DNA from: Pseudomonas moorei
GTDB lineage: Bacteria > Pseudomonadota > Gammaproteobacteria > Pseudomonadales > Pseudomonadaceae
Assembly: GCF_008801475.1 (NCBI RefSeq)
Contig: NZ_VZPP01000009.1
Coordinates: 186,001 to 250,000, forward strand
Reading direction: 5' to 3'
DNA: 64,000 bases
The notes beneath the pieces are model-generated. The model was not told the origin of the DNA, ran no database searches, and worked only from the letters and a program-made list of their open reading frames with translations. The position numbers were made by a program, and so were the translations under genes. Positions 15,963-24,543 of the stretch are shown piece by piece; position 1 is the first letter of the stretch, and each line of letters begins with the position of its first letter.

Positions 15963-17096
15963 GTGGCCATCGATATTCACTGGATTCGCGACAACGATAG
16001 CCTCGGTCGGTTTTGCACCGAGTGGCAGCAGTTGCCATACGTTGCCCTCGACACCGAATTCATGCGGGTCGACACCTTCTATCCCATCGCGGGCCTGCTG
16101 CAGGTGGGCGATGGCGTACGCGCTTACCTGATAGATCCGCTGACCATCGATAACTGGCAGCCCCTGGCCGCACTGCTGGAGAACCCGGCGGTGCTCAAGG
16201 TCGTGCACGCCTGCAGTGAAGACCTCGAAGTCCTGCTGCGGCTGACCGGCAGCCTGCCGACGCCATTGTTCGATACCCAGCTGGCTGCCGCTTACCTGAA
16301 CCTGGGTTTCTCCATGGGTTATTCGCGTTTGGTGCAGGAAGTGCTCGGCATCGACCTGCCCAAGGGCGAGACCCGTTCCGACTGGTTGCAACGTCCGCTT
16401 TCCGATACCCAGATCAGCTATGCCGCCGAAGACGCCGTGCACCTGGCCGAAGTGTTCGTGAAGCTTCGTCCGAAACTTTCCGACGACAAATACGCCTGGG
16501 TCCTGGAAGACGGTGCCGAACTGGTGGCCAACCTGCGCCGCGAGATCGATCCGTATGAGGTCTATCGCGACGCCAAACTGGCCTGGAAGCTGTCCCGCGC
16601 ACAACTGGCCGTACTGCGTGAGCTCTGCGCCTGGCGCGAGAAAGAAGCCCGTGCCCGTGACCTGCCGCGCAACCGCATTATCCGCGAGCATTCGCTATGG
16701 CCGCTGGCGCGTACCCAGCCGGACAACCTCGGCGCGCTGGCAAAGATCGAAGACATGCACCCGCGTACCGTGCGTCAGGACGGCGAATTTCTGCTTGATC
16801 TGATCAAGCGCTCTGGCAGTGTGTCGCCAGATCAATGGCCGCCCGCCGTGCCGGAGCCGCTGCCAGTGGATGCCGCCGCGTTGCTCAAACAGATGAAAGC
16901 CATCGGCCAGGCCGAGGCCGAGCGCCTCGGCATCGCGCCGGAGCTGATGCTGCGCAAGAAAACCCTGGAAGCGCTGCTCAAGAGCGGCTTCCCCAATGGT
17001 CCCTACCAATTGCCTGATTCGCTGCGTGGCTGGCGCCGCGAATTGATGGGCCAGGCGCTGCTTGACAGCCTGGCCACCGCCGGAGAACAGCCTTGA
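15963..17096 (+). CDS. rnd: Ribonuclease D
   Basis: A 377-residue 3'-5' exoribonuclease that trims tRNA precursors and other small RNAs. The DEDD exonuclease domain covers about residues 1-175, with catalytic acidic residues in ALDTEFMRVDTFYP (Exo I), HACSEDLEVL (Exo II) and SYAAEDAVHLAEVF (Exo III, DEDDy tyrosine). An HRDC domain lies at about 215-290. The start is a GTG at 15963 preceded by AAGGGAG; upstream extension of the frame lacks a ribosome site. Its stop overlaps the start of ycgL. Confidence 0.95.
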   Translation: MAIDIHWIRDNDSLGRFCTEWQQLPYVALDTEFMRVDTFYPIAGLLQVGDGVRAYLIDPLTIDNWQPLAALLENPAVLKVVHACSEDLEVLLRLTGSLPTPLFDTQLAAAYLNLGFSMGYSRLVQEVLGIDLPKGETRSDWLQRPLSDTQISYAAEDAVHLAEVFVKLRPKLSDDKYAWVLEDGAELVANLRREIDPYEVYRDAKLAWKLSRAQLAVLRELCAWREKEARARDLPRNRIIREHSLWPLARTQPDNLGALAKIEDMHPRTVRQDGEFLLDLIKRSGSVSPDQWPPAVPEPLPVDAAALLKQMKAIGQAEAERLGIAPELMLRKKTLEALLKSGFPNGPYQLPDSLRGWRRELMGQALLDSLATAGEQP

Positions 17097-17386
17097 AACG
17101 TATTTGCTCCATCTACCGCAGCTCGAAAAGAAACGAAATGTACCTGTATGTGCTCAAGAGCGATGCTCTGGAGCGCGTGCCCGAGCCGTTGATGATTGCC
17201 TTTGGCAAAGCCATCCACGCCTTCGACCTGGTGCTGACCCCGGAGCGCAAACTGTCGCGCGAGGACATCACCGTGGTGCTGGAAAACCTCGAAAAGCAGG
17301 GCTATCACCTGCAAATGCCGCCAGCCGAAGACGAGTACATCGAGCACTTGCCCGAAGAGTTGCTGCGCCGCAACGACCCAATTTAA
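17093..17386 (+). CDS. YcgL domain-containing protein
   Basis: A 97-residue protein of the YcgL family (small alpha/beta fold, unknown function). It starts with a TTG codon at 17093 that overlaps the TGA of rnd (TTGA), giving MKRICSIYRSSKRNEMYLYV, the standard family N-terminus. The non-ATG start and overlap mean that translation is coupled to rnd. The rnd-ycgL neighbourhood is conserved in pseudomonads, so a link to RNA processing has been suggested by context, but nothing in the sequence proves it. Confidence 0.92.
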   Translation: MKRICSIYRSSKRNEMYLYVLKSDALERVPEPLMIAFGKAIHAFDLVLTPERKLSREDITVVLENLEKQGYHLQMPPAEDEYIEHLPEELLRRNDPI

Positions 17387-17395
17387 TCGGCAGAC

Positions 17396-17416
17396 AGGCT
17401 CTGTTCAGAGCCTTTT
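17396..17416 (+). terminator. Terminator after rnd-ycgL
   Basis: AGGCTCT at 17396-17402 pairs with AGAGCCT at 17407-17413 around a 4-base loop, followed by TTTT. It lies 10 bases after the ycgL stop. Confidence 0.7.
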
Positions 17417-17506
17417 GAAACACTGGAATGATTTTGGCGATGGCCGCGTCGACGCAGCGAAAACCTGTCGGCGGTCGTCGGCAGCGTTTTTTTGAAAGGT
17501 TGAAGC

Positions 17507-18439
17507 ATGCGCGTTCTGATTGCTGAACACGACCACCCTGTGTACGCCCGACTGCTGCGCGAAGCGGCGCCCGATCTGGAAGTGATGACCAGCGGCGATT
17601 CCGCCGAACTGGCCCGCCAGGCTGCCGACTGTCCAGTCTGGCTCGGACAACCCGATCTGCTGGCGACGCTGCTGCGTCAAGGTCATCAGCCGCAATGGCT
17701 GCAATCGACCTGGGCGGGTATCACGCCGTTGTTGGCCGACGGCTTGCCTCGGCATTATCGCCTGACGCGTGCGGTGGGGATTTTCGGCCAGGTCATGGCT
17801 GAGTACGTGCTCACCTACATGCTCGGTCACGAGCGGGAGGTGCTGGCGCGATTGGTCAGTCAGGTCGAGCGTAAGTGGGACAGTCGCCATGGCCAAAGCC
17901 TGGCGGGACGCAAGGTGTTGATCGTCGGCACCGGTGATATCGGCCAGACCGTGGCGCAGTTCCTGCTGCCGTTTGGTGTCGAGCTGTACGGCATCGCCAG
18001 CTCAGCCCGCGAGCAGGCACCGTTTATCGAGGTCGGTTCGCTCGACGATTTGCCGCGTCTGGTCGGCGAAGTCGATTACGTGATCAACCTGCTGCCCAAT
18101 ACACCCAGTACCCACGATATTTACAACGCCGCGTTGTTCAAACAGTTCAAGCCGACCGGTTTGTTCATCAACGTCGGGCGTGGTGTAGCGGTGGTCGATG
18201 CGGACCTGGTGGAAGCGTTGAAAGAAGGGCATCTGGTGGGCGCCGTGATCGATGTCTGCCGTCAGGAGCCATTGCCACAGCGCCACCCATTCTGGACGGC
18301 CTGGGGCCTGTTGCTGACCGGCCACAGCTCGGCACCGACCTCGCCATCATTGATGGTGAAGCTGTTTGTCGAGAACTTGCGGGCTTATCAGGCCGGAGAG
18401 GCGTTGCGCGGGGAAGTGGATTTCAATCGCGGGTATTGA
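17507..18439 (+). CDS. D-2-hydroxyacid dehydrogenase (glyoxylate/hydroxypyruvate reductase A-like)
   Basis: A 310-residue NAD(P)H-dependent dehydrogenase of the D-isomer-specific 2-hydroxyacid family. The Rossmann motif VGTGDIG is at about residues 140-146. The catalytic triad is present: arginine in NLLPNTPSTHD-VGRG context, glutamate in CRQEPLPQRHPF, and histidine in LTGHSSAPT. The short catalytic N-terminal domain is like GhrA, which reduces glyoxylate and hydroxypyruvate. Ribosome site GAAAGG precedes ATG 17507. Substrate specificity cannot be fixed from sequence. Confidence 0.88.
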   Translation: MRVLIAEHDHPVYARLLREAAPDLEVMTSGDSAELARQAADCPVWLGQPDLLATLLRQGHQPQWLQSTWAGITPLLADGLPRHYRLTRAVGIFGQVMAEYVLTYMLGHEREVLARLVSQVERKWDSRHGQSLAGRKVLIVGTGDIGQTVAQFLLPFGVELYGIASSAREQAPFIEVGSLDDLPRLVGEVDYVINLLPNTPSTHDIYNAALFKQFKPTGLFINVGRGVAVVDADLVEALKEGHLVGAVIDVCRQEPLPQRHPFWTAWGLLLTGHSSAPTSPSLMVKLFVENLRAYQAGEALRGEVDFNRGY

Positions 18440-18470
18440 ACCCGCCGCATACTTGAATATTGGCCAAAAC

Positions 18471-18496
18471 CTGTGAGAGCGAGCTTGCTCCCACAG
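18471..18496. repeat. REP sequence forming a hairpin
   Basis: A single REP element whose ends CTGTG/CACAG and inner part GAGC/GCTC pair. It lies between two convergent genes and can act as a terminator for both. Confidence 0.7.
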
Positions 18497-18509
18497 GGGG
18501 TTGCTGTTC

Positions 18510-19106
18510 TTAGAGGGTGAAATCACCTTCAGCCGCCAGCTCGCTCAAAGGACGGCGCGGGCTCGGCTCTTCGCGGGCTTGCAGGTAGTCCGCCAGTGTC
18601 GCCTTGTCCCCCAGCTTGCCAATCGCCACGGCCGCGTGCAGCGCGTAGCCTTCCGGAATGTTCAGCTCCTTGCGGGTCAGCGCCTGATCGAAACCGGCCA
18701 TGCCGTGGGTATGCCAGCCGCTGATACTCGCTTGCAGCGCCAGGTGGCCCCAGGCCGAACCCGTGTCGAAGGTGTGCCACAGGGCGGGGGTTTCTTCGGT
18801 GGCGCCTGGCGCGGTGAAGGTGGTCTTCGATACCACGATCACCAGGGCCGAGGCGTGTTGCGCCCAACTGCGGTTGAACTCGTTGAGCAGGCCCAGGTAA
18901 CGCTCCCAGTTCGGCGTATCGCGACGTGCGTAGAGAAAGCGCCAGGGTTGCGAGTTGTACGCCGACGGTGCCCAGCGCGCGGCTTCGAAAAAGCTCAGCA
19001 GCGTTTCTTCGGGAATGGCTTCGCCGGTGAAGGCGCGCGGCGACCAGCGATCGGTGAATTGAGGGTGGATGGCATAGTCGGCAACGCGTGGGTTGGCACT
19101 CATCAA
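18510..19106 (-). CDS. Nitroreductase family protein
   Basis: A 198-residue flavin-dependent oxidoreductase of the nitroreductase fold. FMN-contact regions are the N-terminal RWSPRAFTGEAIPEETL segment (R-SPR motif) and APSAYNSQPWRFLYARRD at about residues 50-68, and GLALQAS-like central helix (GHLALQASISGWHTHGM). The physiological substrate is unknown; family members reduce nitroaromatics, quinones or enones. Single gene, convergent with the dehydrogenase gene before it. Confidence 0.9.
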   Translation of the reverse strand: MMSANPRVADYAIHPQFTDRWSPRAFTGEAIPEETLLSFFEAARWAPSAYNSQPWRFLYARRDTPNWERYLGLLNEFNRSWAQHASALVIVVSKTTFTAPGATEETPALWHTFDTGSAWGHLALQASISGWHTHGMAGFDQALTRKELNIPEGYALHAAVAIGKLGDKATLADYLQAREEPSPRRPLSELAAEGDFTL

Positions 19107-19268
19107 CAGATTCCTTGCTAAGTTTTAAAGTGTAAGGCGACGCAGAACCCTACTCGGCGGCGCAAAGACTGACAAGCGCGTTCTACCGACAGTCGCCAAC
19201 GCTTGGCCGACGAGCCTCGCGGCACTAGACTGGCGGCCTTTTCATCACCTGATGTAGATGCTTGAGCC

Positions 19269-19718
19269 ATGGCCGCCAAAGTCGAACCGTTCTGGATACG
19301 AAAAACCCTCGATCAACTGGATCAAGAGGAATGGGAATCGCTGTGCGACGGCTGTGGCCTGTGCTGCCTGCAAAAGCTCGAAGATGAAGACGACAACAGC
19401 GTCTATTACACGCGCATCGCCTGCAAACTGCTGGACCTGAAAACCTGCCAGTGCACCAACTATCCCAACCGTCGTGACTTCGTGCCGGACTGCATCCAGC
19501 TCACCCCGGGCAAGGCCGACGAGTTCAAATGGCTGCCGCCGACTTGCGGTTATCGCCTGGTCAGCGAGGGCAAGGATTTGCCGCTGTGGCATCACCTTGT
19601 TTGCGGGGACCGTGACGCGGTGCACCATGAACGCATTTCCCAGTCCGGACGCATGCTCGCCGAAGGCAGCGTGGCCGAGGATGATTGGGAAGATCATCTG
19701 ATTTTTCGCGCGGGTTGA
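19269..19718 (+). CDS. YcgN-family cysteine cluster protein
   Basis: A 149-residue protein of the UPF0260/YcgN family. It has the cysteine cluster CDGCGLCC at about residues 33-40, then ACKLLD, CQCTNYPNR and PDCIQL, which together resemble the CxxCxxxCC zinc/iron-binding family. Function unknown. It begins after the divergent nitroreductase gene. In pseudomonads this gene is commonly not far from rnd-ycgL, as here. Confidence 0.9.
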   Translation: MAAKVEPFWIRKTLDQLDQEEWESLCDGCGLCCLQKLEDEDDNSVYYTRIACKLLDLKTCQCTNYPNRRDFVPDCIQLTPGKADEFKWLPPTCGYRLVSEGKDLPLWHHLVCGDRDAVHHERISQSGRMLAEGSVAEDDWEDHLIFRAG

Positions 19719-19720
19719 TG

Positions 19721-19830
19721 GTGGCGAGGGAGCTTGCTCGCGCTTGAGTGCATAGTGCTCACAAAATTGACAGTGATTACAGAAAAACGGGGCTGTTTCG
19801 CAGCCCGGCGCGAGCAAGCTCGCTCGCCAC
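19721..19830. repeat. REPIN (inverted REP pair)
   Basis: A 23-base REP at 19721-19743 and its near-perfect inverse (one mismatch) at 19808-19830, separated by 64 bases. The element ends only 14 bases before the next start codon, so it sits in the leader of that gene. Confidence 0.8.
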
Positions 19831-19843
19831 ACTAGGAGGGTGT

Positions 19844-21076
19844 ATGGCTGTGGGATGGCGGCGGGCGTTGGTCATAGGGTTGCTGACCCTGAGTTCGCCC
19901 GCGTGGGCGGCGGGGAAGAAAGTCGATCTGGATTATCACGTGCGCCTGTTGCCGCAAAGTGATCAGGCCGAGGTACGGCTGACGCTGGCCCAGGGCTCGG
20001 CGGTACGCAGCCTGGACTTCGACCTCGGCGATGGCAGCCACTACAGCGATTTCAAGGCCGACGGCCAATGGCAGCTCACCCCTGGCAAACAGGCCCGTGG
20101 TGTCTGGCGCCCGGCCGCCGACAAGGCCAGCCTGACCTACCGCGTACGCATCAGCCATGGGCGTAAGAGTGGCAGCTTCGACACGCGCATGACCCCCACC
20201 TGGGCATTGATGCGTGGCGACGATCTGGTGCCTGCCGCCAAACTCGATCAGCAGGATGGCATCGAGCTGATTTCGCGCCTTGAATTCGAATTGCCCAGCG
20301 GCTGGAAAAGCGTTGAAACCGCCTGGCCGCGGATCGGCAAGAACAAGTTCCGCATCGACAACGTGTCGCGACTGTTTGACCGGCCGACCGGCTGGATGCT
20401 CGCCGGGCACCTTGGCAGTCGTCGCACCCGACTGGGTGAAACCGAAGTCACCGTGGCCTCGCCCCGGGGCCAGGGCATGCGCCGCATGGATGTGCTGACG
20501 CTGCTGACCTTTGTCTGGCCGCAAGTGCAAGCCGTGTTCCCTCGTCATCCCGCCAAACTGCTGATTGTCGGCGCCAACGATCCGATGTGGCGCGGCAGCC
20601 TGGCGGCGCACGAGTCGATCTACCTGAACAGCCGCCTGCCACTGGTCAGCGAAAGCGGCACCAGTGCCTTGGTGCGTGAGTTGGCCCAGGTCTTCGGACG
20701 GATCAACGATACGCAGCGCAGTGACTGGATCAGCGAAGGGTTTGCCGAGTATTACGCCATCGAGCTGATACGCCGTGCCGGTGGCATGAGTGACGAGCGG
20801 TATCAGAGCCTGCAGGAGCGGTTGAGCAAGAACAGTCAGAACGTCAGCACTTTGCGTGGTGAACAGCTCAGCCCGGCGCAGGTTTCAAAGGCGGTGGTGC
20901 TGCTACAGGAACTGGATCGCGAAATCCGCCTGAAGACACGCAACAAGCGTTCGCTGGATGATGTGTTGCGCGGGGCGATGCGCTTGCAGAGCGTTGACAC
21001 CAAGGCGTTCGTGCAGCTCAGCGAGAGCGTGCTGGGCGAGTCTTCCAAAGTACTGGATACCGCGCTGATCCAGTAA
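19844..21076 (+). CDS. Exported M61-like pseudo-peptidase, zinc motif lost
   Basis: A 410-residue secreted protein of unknown function. Residues 1-23 are a signal peptide (LTLSSPAWAAGKK). The N-terminal half is predicted beta-rich. The C-terminal half has the layout of M1/M61 metallopeptidases: a helix where HExxH is expected, then SEGFAEYYAIELIRRAGG (E298) which in the family provides the third zinc ligand. Here the helix reads RELAQ at residues 278-282, so both histidines are replaced while the two glutamates remain. It is therefore probably not a zinc peptidase. ATG 19844 has a strong AGGAGGG site; the open frame upstream runs through a REPIN and is not coding. Confidence 0.8.
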   Translation: MAVGWRRALVIGLLTLSSPAWAAGKKVDLDYHVRLLPQSDQAEVRLTLAQGSAVRSLDFDLGDGSHYSDFKADGQWQLTPGKQARGVWRPAADKASLTYRVRISHGRKSGSFDTRMTPTWALMRGDDLVPAAKLDQQDGIELISRLEFELPSGWKSVETAWPRIGKNKFRIDNVSRLFDRPTGWMLAGHLGSRRTRLGETEVTVASPRGQGMRRMDVLTLLTFVWPQVQAVFPRHPAKLLIVGANDPMWRGSLAAHESIYLNSRLPLVSESGTSALVRELAQVFGRINDTQRSDWISEGFAEYYAIELIRRAGGMSDERYQSLQERLSKNSQNVSTLRGEQLSPAQVSKAVVLLQELDREIRLKTRNKRSLDDVLRGAMRLQSVDTKAFVQLSESVLGESSKVLDTALIQ

Positions 21077-21085
21077 ATCCGCCAT

Positions 21086-21177
21086 CGCTGGCAAGCCAGC
21101 TCCTGCATCGGATTCTTGTCAGTCACACCCCTTGTGAGCGAAACCGATCAACTGTTGGAGCTGGCTTGCCAGCGAAG
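21086..21177. repeat. REPIN (inverted REP pair)
   Basis: REP sequences at about 21086-21107 and 21156-21177 in opposite orientation, between convergent genes. It can fold into one long hairpin and may end transcription from both sides. Confidence 0.75.
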
Positions 21178-21206
21178 CGGCCATAAGCCTCACCGCCTGT
21201 CTCGGA

Positions 21207-21584
21207 TCAAACCCCGGTTTTCGGCGACTTCAAGGAGTCATTCCCGGTCACGGTCGCCGTTTTGGTCGCCGCTTCGGCATTCGCCTTCAGCCGACTCAAG
21301 TCCTCGCCAGCCCGCTGGATTTTTGCCCGTACGTTATCCATATCCTGACGGCTTTTTTCCAGCAGGCTTTTCGCCGAGCTATGGCCGGTGATGCCGCGAG
21401 CCAGGGCAACGCCGCCGATCGCCACTTGAATCAAACCGAAGATGCCGCCACGACGCAGGCCCTTGCCCACCATCACCACACCACCGGCCAGGGAACCGAT
21501 GCGCTCCCAGCCCTGCACATTCTGCTCGGTGTTGGTCTGGAACGGGGTGGATTCGATACGCTCAACGCGTTTGAGTTCGCTCAT
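21207..21584 (-). CDS. DUF2892-type small membrane protein
   Basis: A 125-residue protein. Residues 20-65 match the DUF2892/YgaP inner-membrane pattern: NVQGWERIGSLAGGVVMV, GLRRGG, then a hydrophobic stretch and ALARGITGHS. The C-terminal 50 residues are charged and predicted helical/coiled (SLLEKSRQDMDNVRAKIQRA). ATG 21584 follows GGAG at a good distance. Function unknown. It lies 68 bases from the RNA methyltransferase gene, which precedes it on the minus strand. Confidence 0.75.
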   Translation of the reverse strand: MSELKRVERIESTPFQTNTEQNVQGWERIGSLAGGVVMVGKGLRRGGIFGLIQVAIGGVALARGITGHSSAKSLLEKSRQDMDNVRAKIQRAGEDLSRLKANAEAATKTATVTGNDSLKSPKTGV

Positions 21585-21667
21585 GATCTGTCTCCAGGCA
21601 GGATCGGGAATGGATAGTTAAGCTGACTGCCGGGGCGGGCAGCTCGTTCCATCGGATGTACGACGAT

Positions 21668-22138
21668 TCAGCGGAATTTTGGCCCCGAACGGGTGTTGAG
21701 CCCCTTGGCCATGCGGTCGTAGAGCACAACGTTGACCGTGGCGGCCAGGTTCATGCAACCGGTGGTCGGGATATAGACCACGTCTTCGCACCAGTCGCGA
21801 ATCTCTTTATCCAGCGAGCCGTCTTCCGGACCGAAGATGTACAGCGCACGGTCCGGGTGCGTGTATTCGGGCAGCGGACGAGCGCCTTCCACCAATTCCA
21901 CGGCGACGGGAACACAATTGAGGGGCAGGATTTTTTTCAGGTCGTCGATGCCGATCAGCGGGATGTCGTAGTGAACGCGCTTGGTATCGGTGACGAAGTC
22001 GGCGGCGCGCTCATAGCGCTTGCCGGTGTAGAACACCGACGCCACGCCATAACAGCCAGCGGCGCGCATCACCGAACCGACGTTCTCCGGTGATTTAGGG
22101 TTATACAAACCAATGCAGCTGTACCGTTTGTCTGCCAC
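21668..22138 (-). CDS. SpoU/TrmH-family RNA 2'-O-methyltransferase
   Basis: A 156-residue protein of the SPOUT (trefoil-knot) class. Motif 1 is NPKSPENVGSVMRAAGCYG near residues 12-32; the SAM-binding knot is formed by ALYIFGPEDGSLDKE and YIPTTGCMNLAATVNVVLYD at the C-terminus. It lacks an extra RNA-binding N-domain, like TrmL, but the substrate RNA cannot be named. The start is a GTG at 22138 (MADKRYSCIG). Gene order with the DUF2892 gene suggests a common transcript. Confidence 0.88.
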   Translation of the reverse strand: MADKRYSCIGLYNPKSPENVGSVMRAAGCYGVASVFYTGKRYERAADFVTDTKRVHYDIPLIGIDDLKKILPLNCVPVAVELVEGARPLPEYTHPDRALYIFGPEDGSLDKEIRDWCEDVVYIPTTGCMNLAATVNVVLYDRMAKGLNTRSGPKFR

Positions 22139-22211
22139 GAGCGAAGCGCCTTTCAGGAAAAAAGCGCGATTATACGGGGTTTGGCGGCAGGCCGCTGATT
22201 CGGCGACAGGC

Positions 22212-23075
22212 TCACTGCGTTGCCGGCATGAGCGCCTTGATCCTGTCCATCATGGCATTCCCGGCATTGTTGATCTGTTCGTACTGCGGGTTTTTGCTGG
22301 CTCCCGGGTCGGTATCGACGCCCGCCAGGATTTCGGCAAGATTATGGAAGTGACCGGTTTGTTTCCCCGTGTCTGTGGAGTCCTTGCTGCCATTGGCGTA
22401 CTGATTCAATGCGTTCGCCAACGTTAGGTGTTGGGACAGCCACTGCGGCGTGTTCTTCTCTTCGGGGCTCATCTTATCGAGGAAGTTCAGCGCTGCCTTG
22501 GCCCGACCGACCGGGTCATTGGCGAAGGGGTCTTTCCAGTATTTCTTTTGATCGTCCGGGCCGCTGAAATAGCCTGACGCCAGTCGAGCCTGTTGCTGCA
22601 TCAACGCTTTCGCTGCGTCCTGCTCGTCCTTCGAAAACTGTCCGCCCTGGTTCCTCGCGACGGCGTTGAGCGAGCGTCGATCCAGATCGCCCATCAGTGC
22701 ATTGCGGTCTTCGGCGCTGCCGGTGTAGGGCATGTCGCCGGTCTTCATCTGCGCGTATTTCTGATCCATCCGTTTGCGAGCATCGATGGCCACTTCGTCA
22801 AAGGTTTTACCGGTTGAGCTGGAAACCGCGCCCGGCTGGGTGACACCCAGTACCAGGGCATCCGCATTCATGCCTGGGCGCACCGGAAAAAACGGCGCGT
22901 TGCCGGCAATCGAACCGCTGTAGTCGGCGGCTGTTTTAGAGAGGCTGAGCGAATCGTCGTTTTTGCTTTTACCGGCCGCCTGCTCGCTGTCACGGGCGAT
23001 GGATCCGGCCTTCGCCTCGGTCGTGTTGTTGTAGGCCAGGATGGCGGTGCTATTGAAGGTAGAGGTCACATTCAT
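22212..23075 (-). CDS. Unknown protein, polar, 287 residues
   Basis: I do not recognise this gene. The protein is polar and Asn/Lys/Ser-rich at the start (MNVTSTFNSTAILAYNNTTEAK), has no signal peptide or membrane segment, and is predicted mainly helical in the second half (DRRSLNAVARNQGGQFSKDEQDAAKALM; MSPEEKNTPQWLSQHLTLANALNQY). An FSKDEQDAA segment recalls some calcium-independent EF-hand-like or type III-associated proteins, but this is not evidence of function. ATG 23075 is preferred to 23117 because the N-terminal extension is basic and unlike the rest. It is single, between the RNA methyltransferase and the HNH gene. Confidence 0.6.
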   Translation of the reverse strand: MNVTSTFNSTAILAYNNTTEAKAGSIARDSEQAAGKSKNDDSLSLSKTAADYSGSIAGNAPFFPVRPGMNADALVLGVTQPGAVSSSTGKTFDEVAIDARKRMDQKYAQMKTGDMPYTGSAEDRNALMGDLDRRSLNAVARNQGGQFSKDEQDAAKALMQQQARLASGYFSGPDDQKKYWKDPFANDPVGRAKAALNFLDKMSPEEKNTPQWLSQHLTLANALNQYANGSKDSTDTGKQTGHFHNLAEILAGVDTDPGASKNPQYEQINNAGNAMMDRIKALMPATQ

Positions 23076-23305
23076 AAAACGGGTCTGTCCATGTATGACG
23101 CGGTTCAGAGGCGACATGAGCAGTGCTCAATGTATTGAGGCTGATACATCGCAAGAACAGTGCCATCAGCGGATGATGGCCATGGAGAGGGCGGTTTGTA
23201 ACGGTTTGGACACGTTACAGCCTGAGAGACGGGCAGGATGTTTTTGCCGGTAGCGGCAGATTGTCGCCGGCAGTTGGCAGGTTTTGCCGGGTTGTTGACA
23301 CGATC

Positions 23306-23336
23306 CCGGCAGGAGCAAGCGATTCGCTCCTGCCGG
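23306..23336. terminator. Hairpin between two minus-strand genes
   Basis: CCGGCAGGAGC at 23306-23316 pairs perfectly with 23326-23336 around a 9-base loop. It lies 6 bases after the stop of the HNH gene on the minus strand, so it probably ends that transcript. Confidence 0.6.
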
Positions 23337-23342
23337 TGATTT

Positions 23343-23714
23343 TCAATCTTCTTTTTTCATCAGGCCCGCCAGAGCGGCAAACGGGTTATGCGTGGCCTTG
23401 GCGATTTTCGGCGTGCTCAGCGAGCCTTCGTCGAAATACTGTTGGTCGGTGTAGCGCGAATGTTCGTTATCGTGGCAATACAGGCACAACAATTCCCAGT
23501 TCGAACCGTCCTGAGGGTTGTTGTCGTGGTTATGGTCGCGGTGGTGCACGGTCAGTTCGCTCAAGCGCTTGCCGGAGAATTCACGGGCGCAGCGGCCGCA
23601 GACGTGCGGGTACATCTTCAGGGCCTTGTCGCGGTAACCCATTTCCTTGTCGCGCTGGTTGTCGGCGAGGATGCGATCCAGCTTCGAGGTATTGGTCGGT
23701 GTGGACGAACTCAT
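23343..23714 (-). CDS. YajD-type HNH nuclease
   Basis: A 123-residue protein with an HNH endonuclease domain at about residues 35-95: a zinc site CGRCAREF ... LLCLYCHDNEH and the catalytic HH...N core LTVHHRDHNHDNN and GSNWELLC. Similar to YajD of E. coli, a stand-alone HNH protein of unknown role. ATG 23714 follows AAAGG. No toxin, immunity or phage gene is close, so a defence role is not indicated. Confidence 0.9.
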   Translation of the reverse strand: MSSSTPTNTSKLDRILADNQRDKEMGYRDKALKMYPHVCGRCAREFSGKRLSELTVHHRDHNHDNNPQDGSNWELLCLYCHDNEHSRYTDQQYFDEGSLSTPKIAKATHNPFAALAGLMKKED

Positions 23715-23762
23715 GGGTTCACCTTTGTAAAAGACTAATGACGGTTATGCAGCCAGTTTAGC

Positions 23763-24449
23763 TCAGCCCTTGAGCTTTTCGGCAATCCAGATGGTGTGCC
23801 GGGTGCCCTTGTTGCCATGGGCGAAGACTTGCACTTCCTCGGCCTTGAACCCGGCTTTTTTCAGTTTGTCGGAAAACTGCCGATCCGCGCTGGCCGACCA
23901 GACCGCCAGCACGCCTTTGGGCCGCAGAGCCTTGGCGCAGGCACTCAGGCCGCCGGCGGAGTACAGCCAGCTGTTGGCTTTCTGGGTCAGGCCTTCGGGA
24001 CCATTATCGACATCGAGCATGATCGCATCGAAGCCCTGCGGTTCGGCTTGCAGCACTTTGGCCACGTCTTCCATGCGGATGACCGTGCGCGGGTCGAGCA
24101 GCGGGTTGCCGGACTTTTCGCCCAACGGCCCGCGATTCCACTCGACCACGCCGGGCACCAGTTCCGCGACCACCACTTCAGCGGTCTTGCCCAGATGCTT
24201 GAGCGCCGAGGCCAGGGTAAAACCCATGCCCAGGCCACCGATCAGCACCCGTGAATTCGGGCGTCCGGCGACCTTGCGGCAGGGGATTTCGGCCAGCGCA
24301 TCCTCGGAGCCGTGCATGCGCGTGTTCATGAGTTGCCCGCCGTCACCCCCCTGGATCTTGATGACGAAATCCTCGCCGTACTCGAACAGGCACAGGGCTC
24401 CGCCATTTTCAGGGATTGGCGCGGTGTCGAGCAGAACGAAACGTTTCAT
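23763..24449 (-). CDS. Spermidine-synthase-like methyltransferase-fold protein
   Basis: A 228-residue protein of the spermidine synthase (SpeE-like) Rossmann-fold group. The cofactor loop is VLIGGLGMGFTLASAL at about residues 72-87, and an acidic strand MLDVDNGPEGL is where the aminopropyl transferases have their active site. It is short of the N-terminal beta-domain of true SpeE, so polyamine synthesis is not assured. ATG 24449 (MKRFVLLDTAPIPENGG) is used; the frame upstream runs through the region opposite the next gene. It is 48 bases from the HNH gene and possibly in one unit with it. Confidence 0.75.
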   Translation of the reverse strand: MKRFVLLDTAPIPENGGALCLFEYGEDFVIKIQGGDGGQLMNTRMHGSEDALAEIPCRKVAGRPNSRVLIGGLGMGFTLASALKHLGKTAEVVVAELVPGVVEWNRGPLGEKSGNPLLDPRTVIRMEDVAKVLQAEPQGFDAIMLDVDNGPEGLTQKANSWLYSAGGLSACAKALRPKGVLAVWSASADRQFSDKLKKAGFKAEEVQVFAHGNKGTRHTIWIAEKLKG

Positions 24450-24543
24450 GGGGCTCTCTTGAGAAGAATTGGCAAGACGGGGAGGGCAAACGGGCGCAGT
24501 TGGGAGTAGCCTGCACAGGACAACAAGGCCAACGGAGCCATTG

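Noticed and set aside
23343..23714. HNH nuclease as part of a defence or toxin system.
   Set aside because: It is a YajD-type single gene with no immunity, restriction or phage partner nearby.
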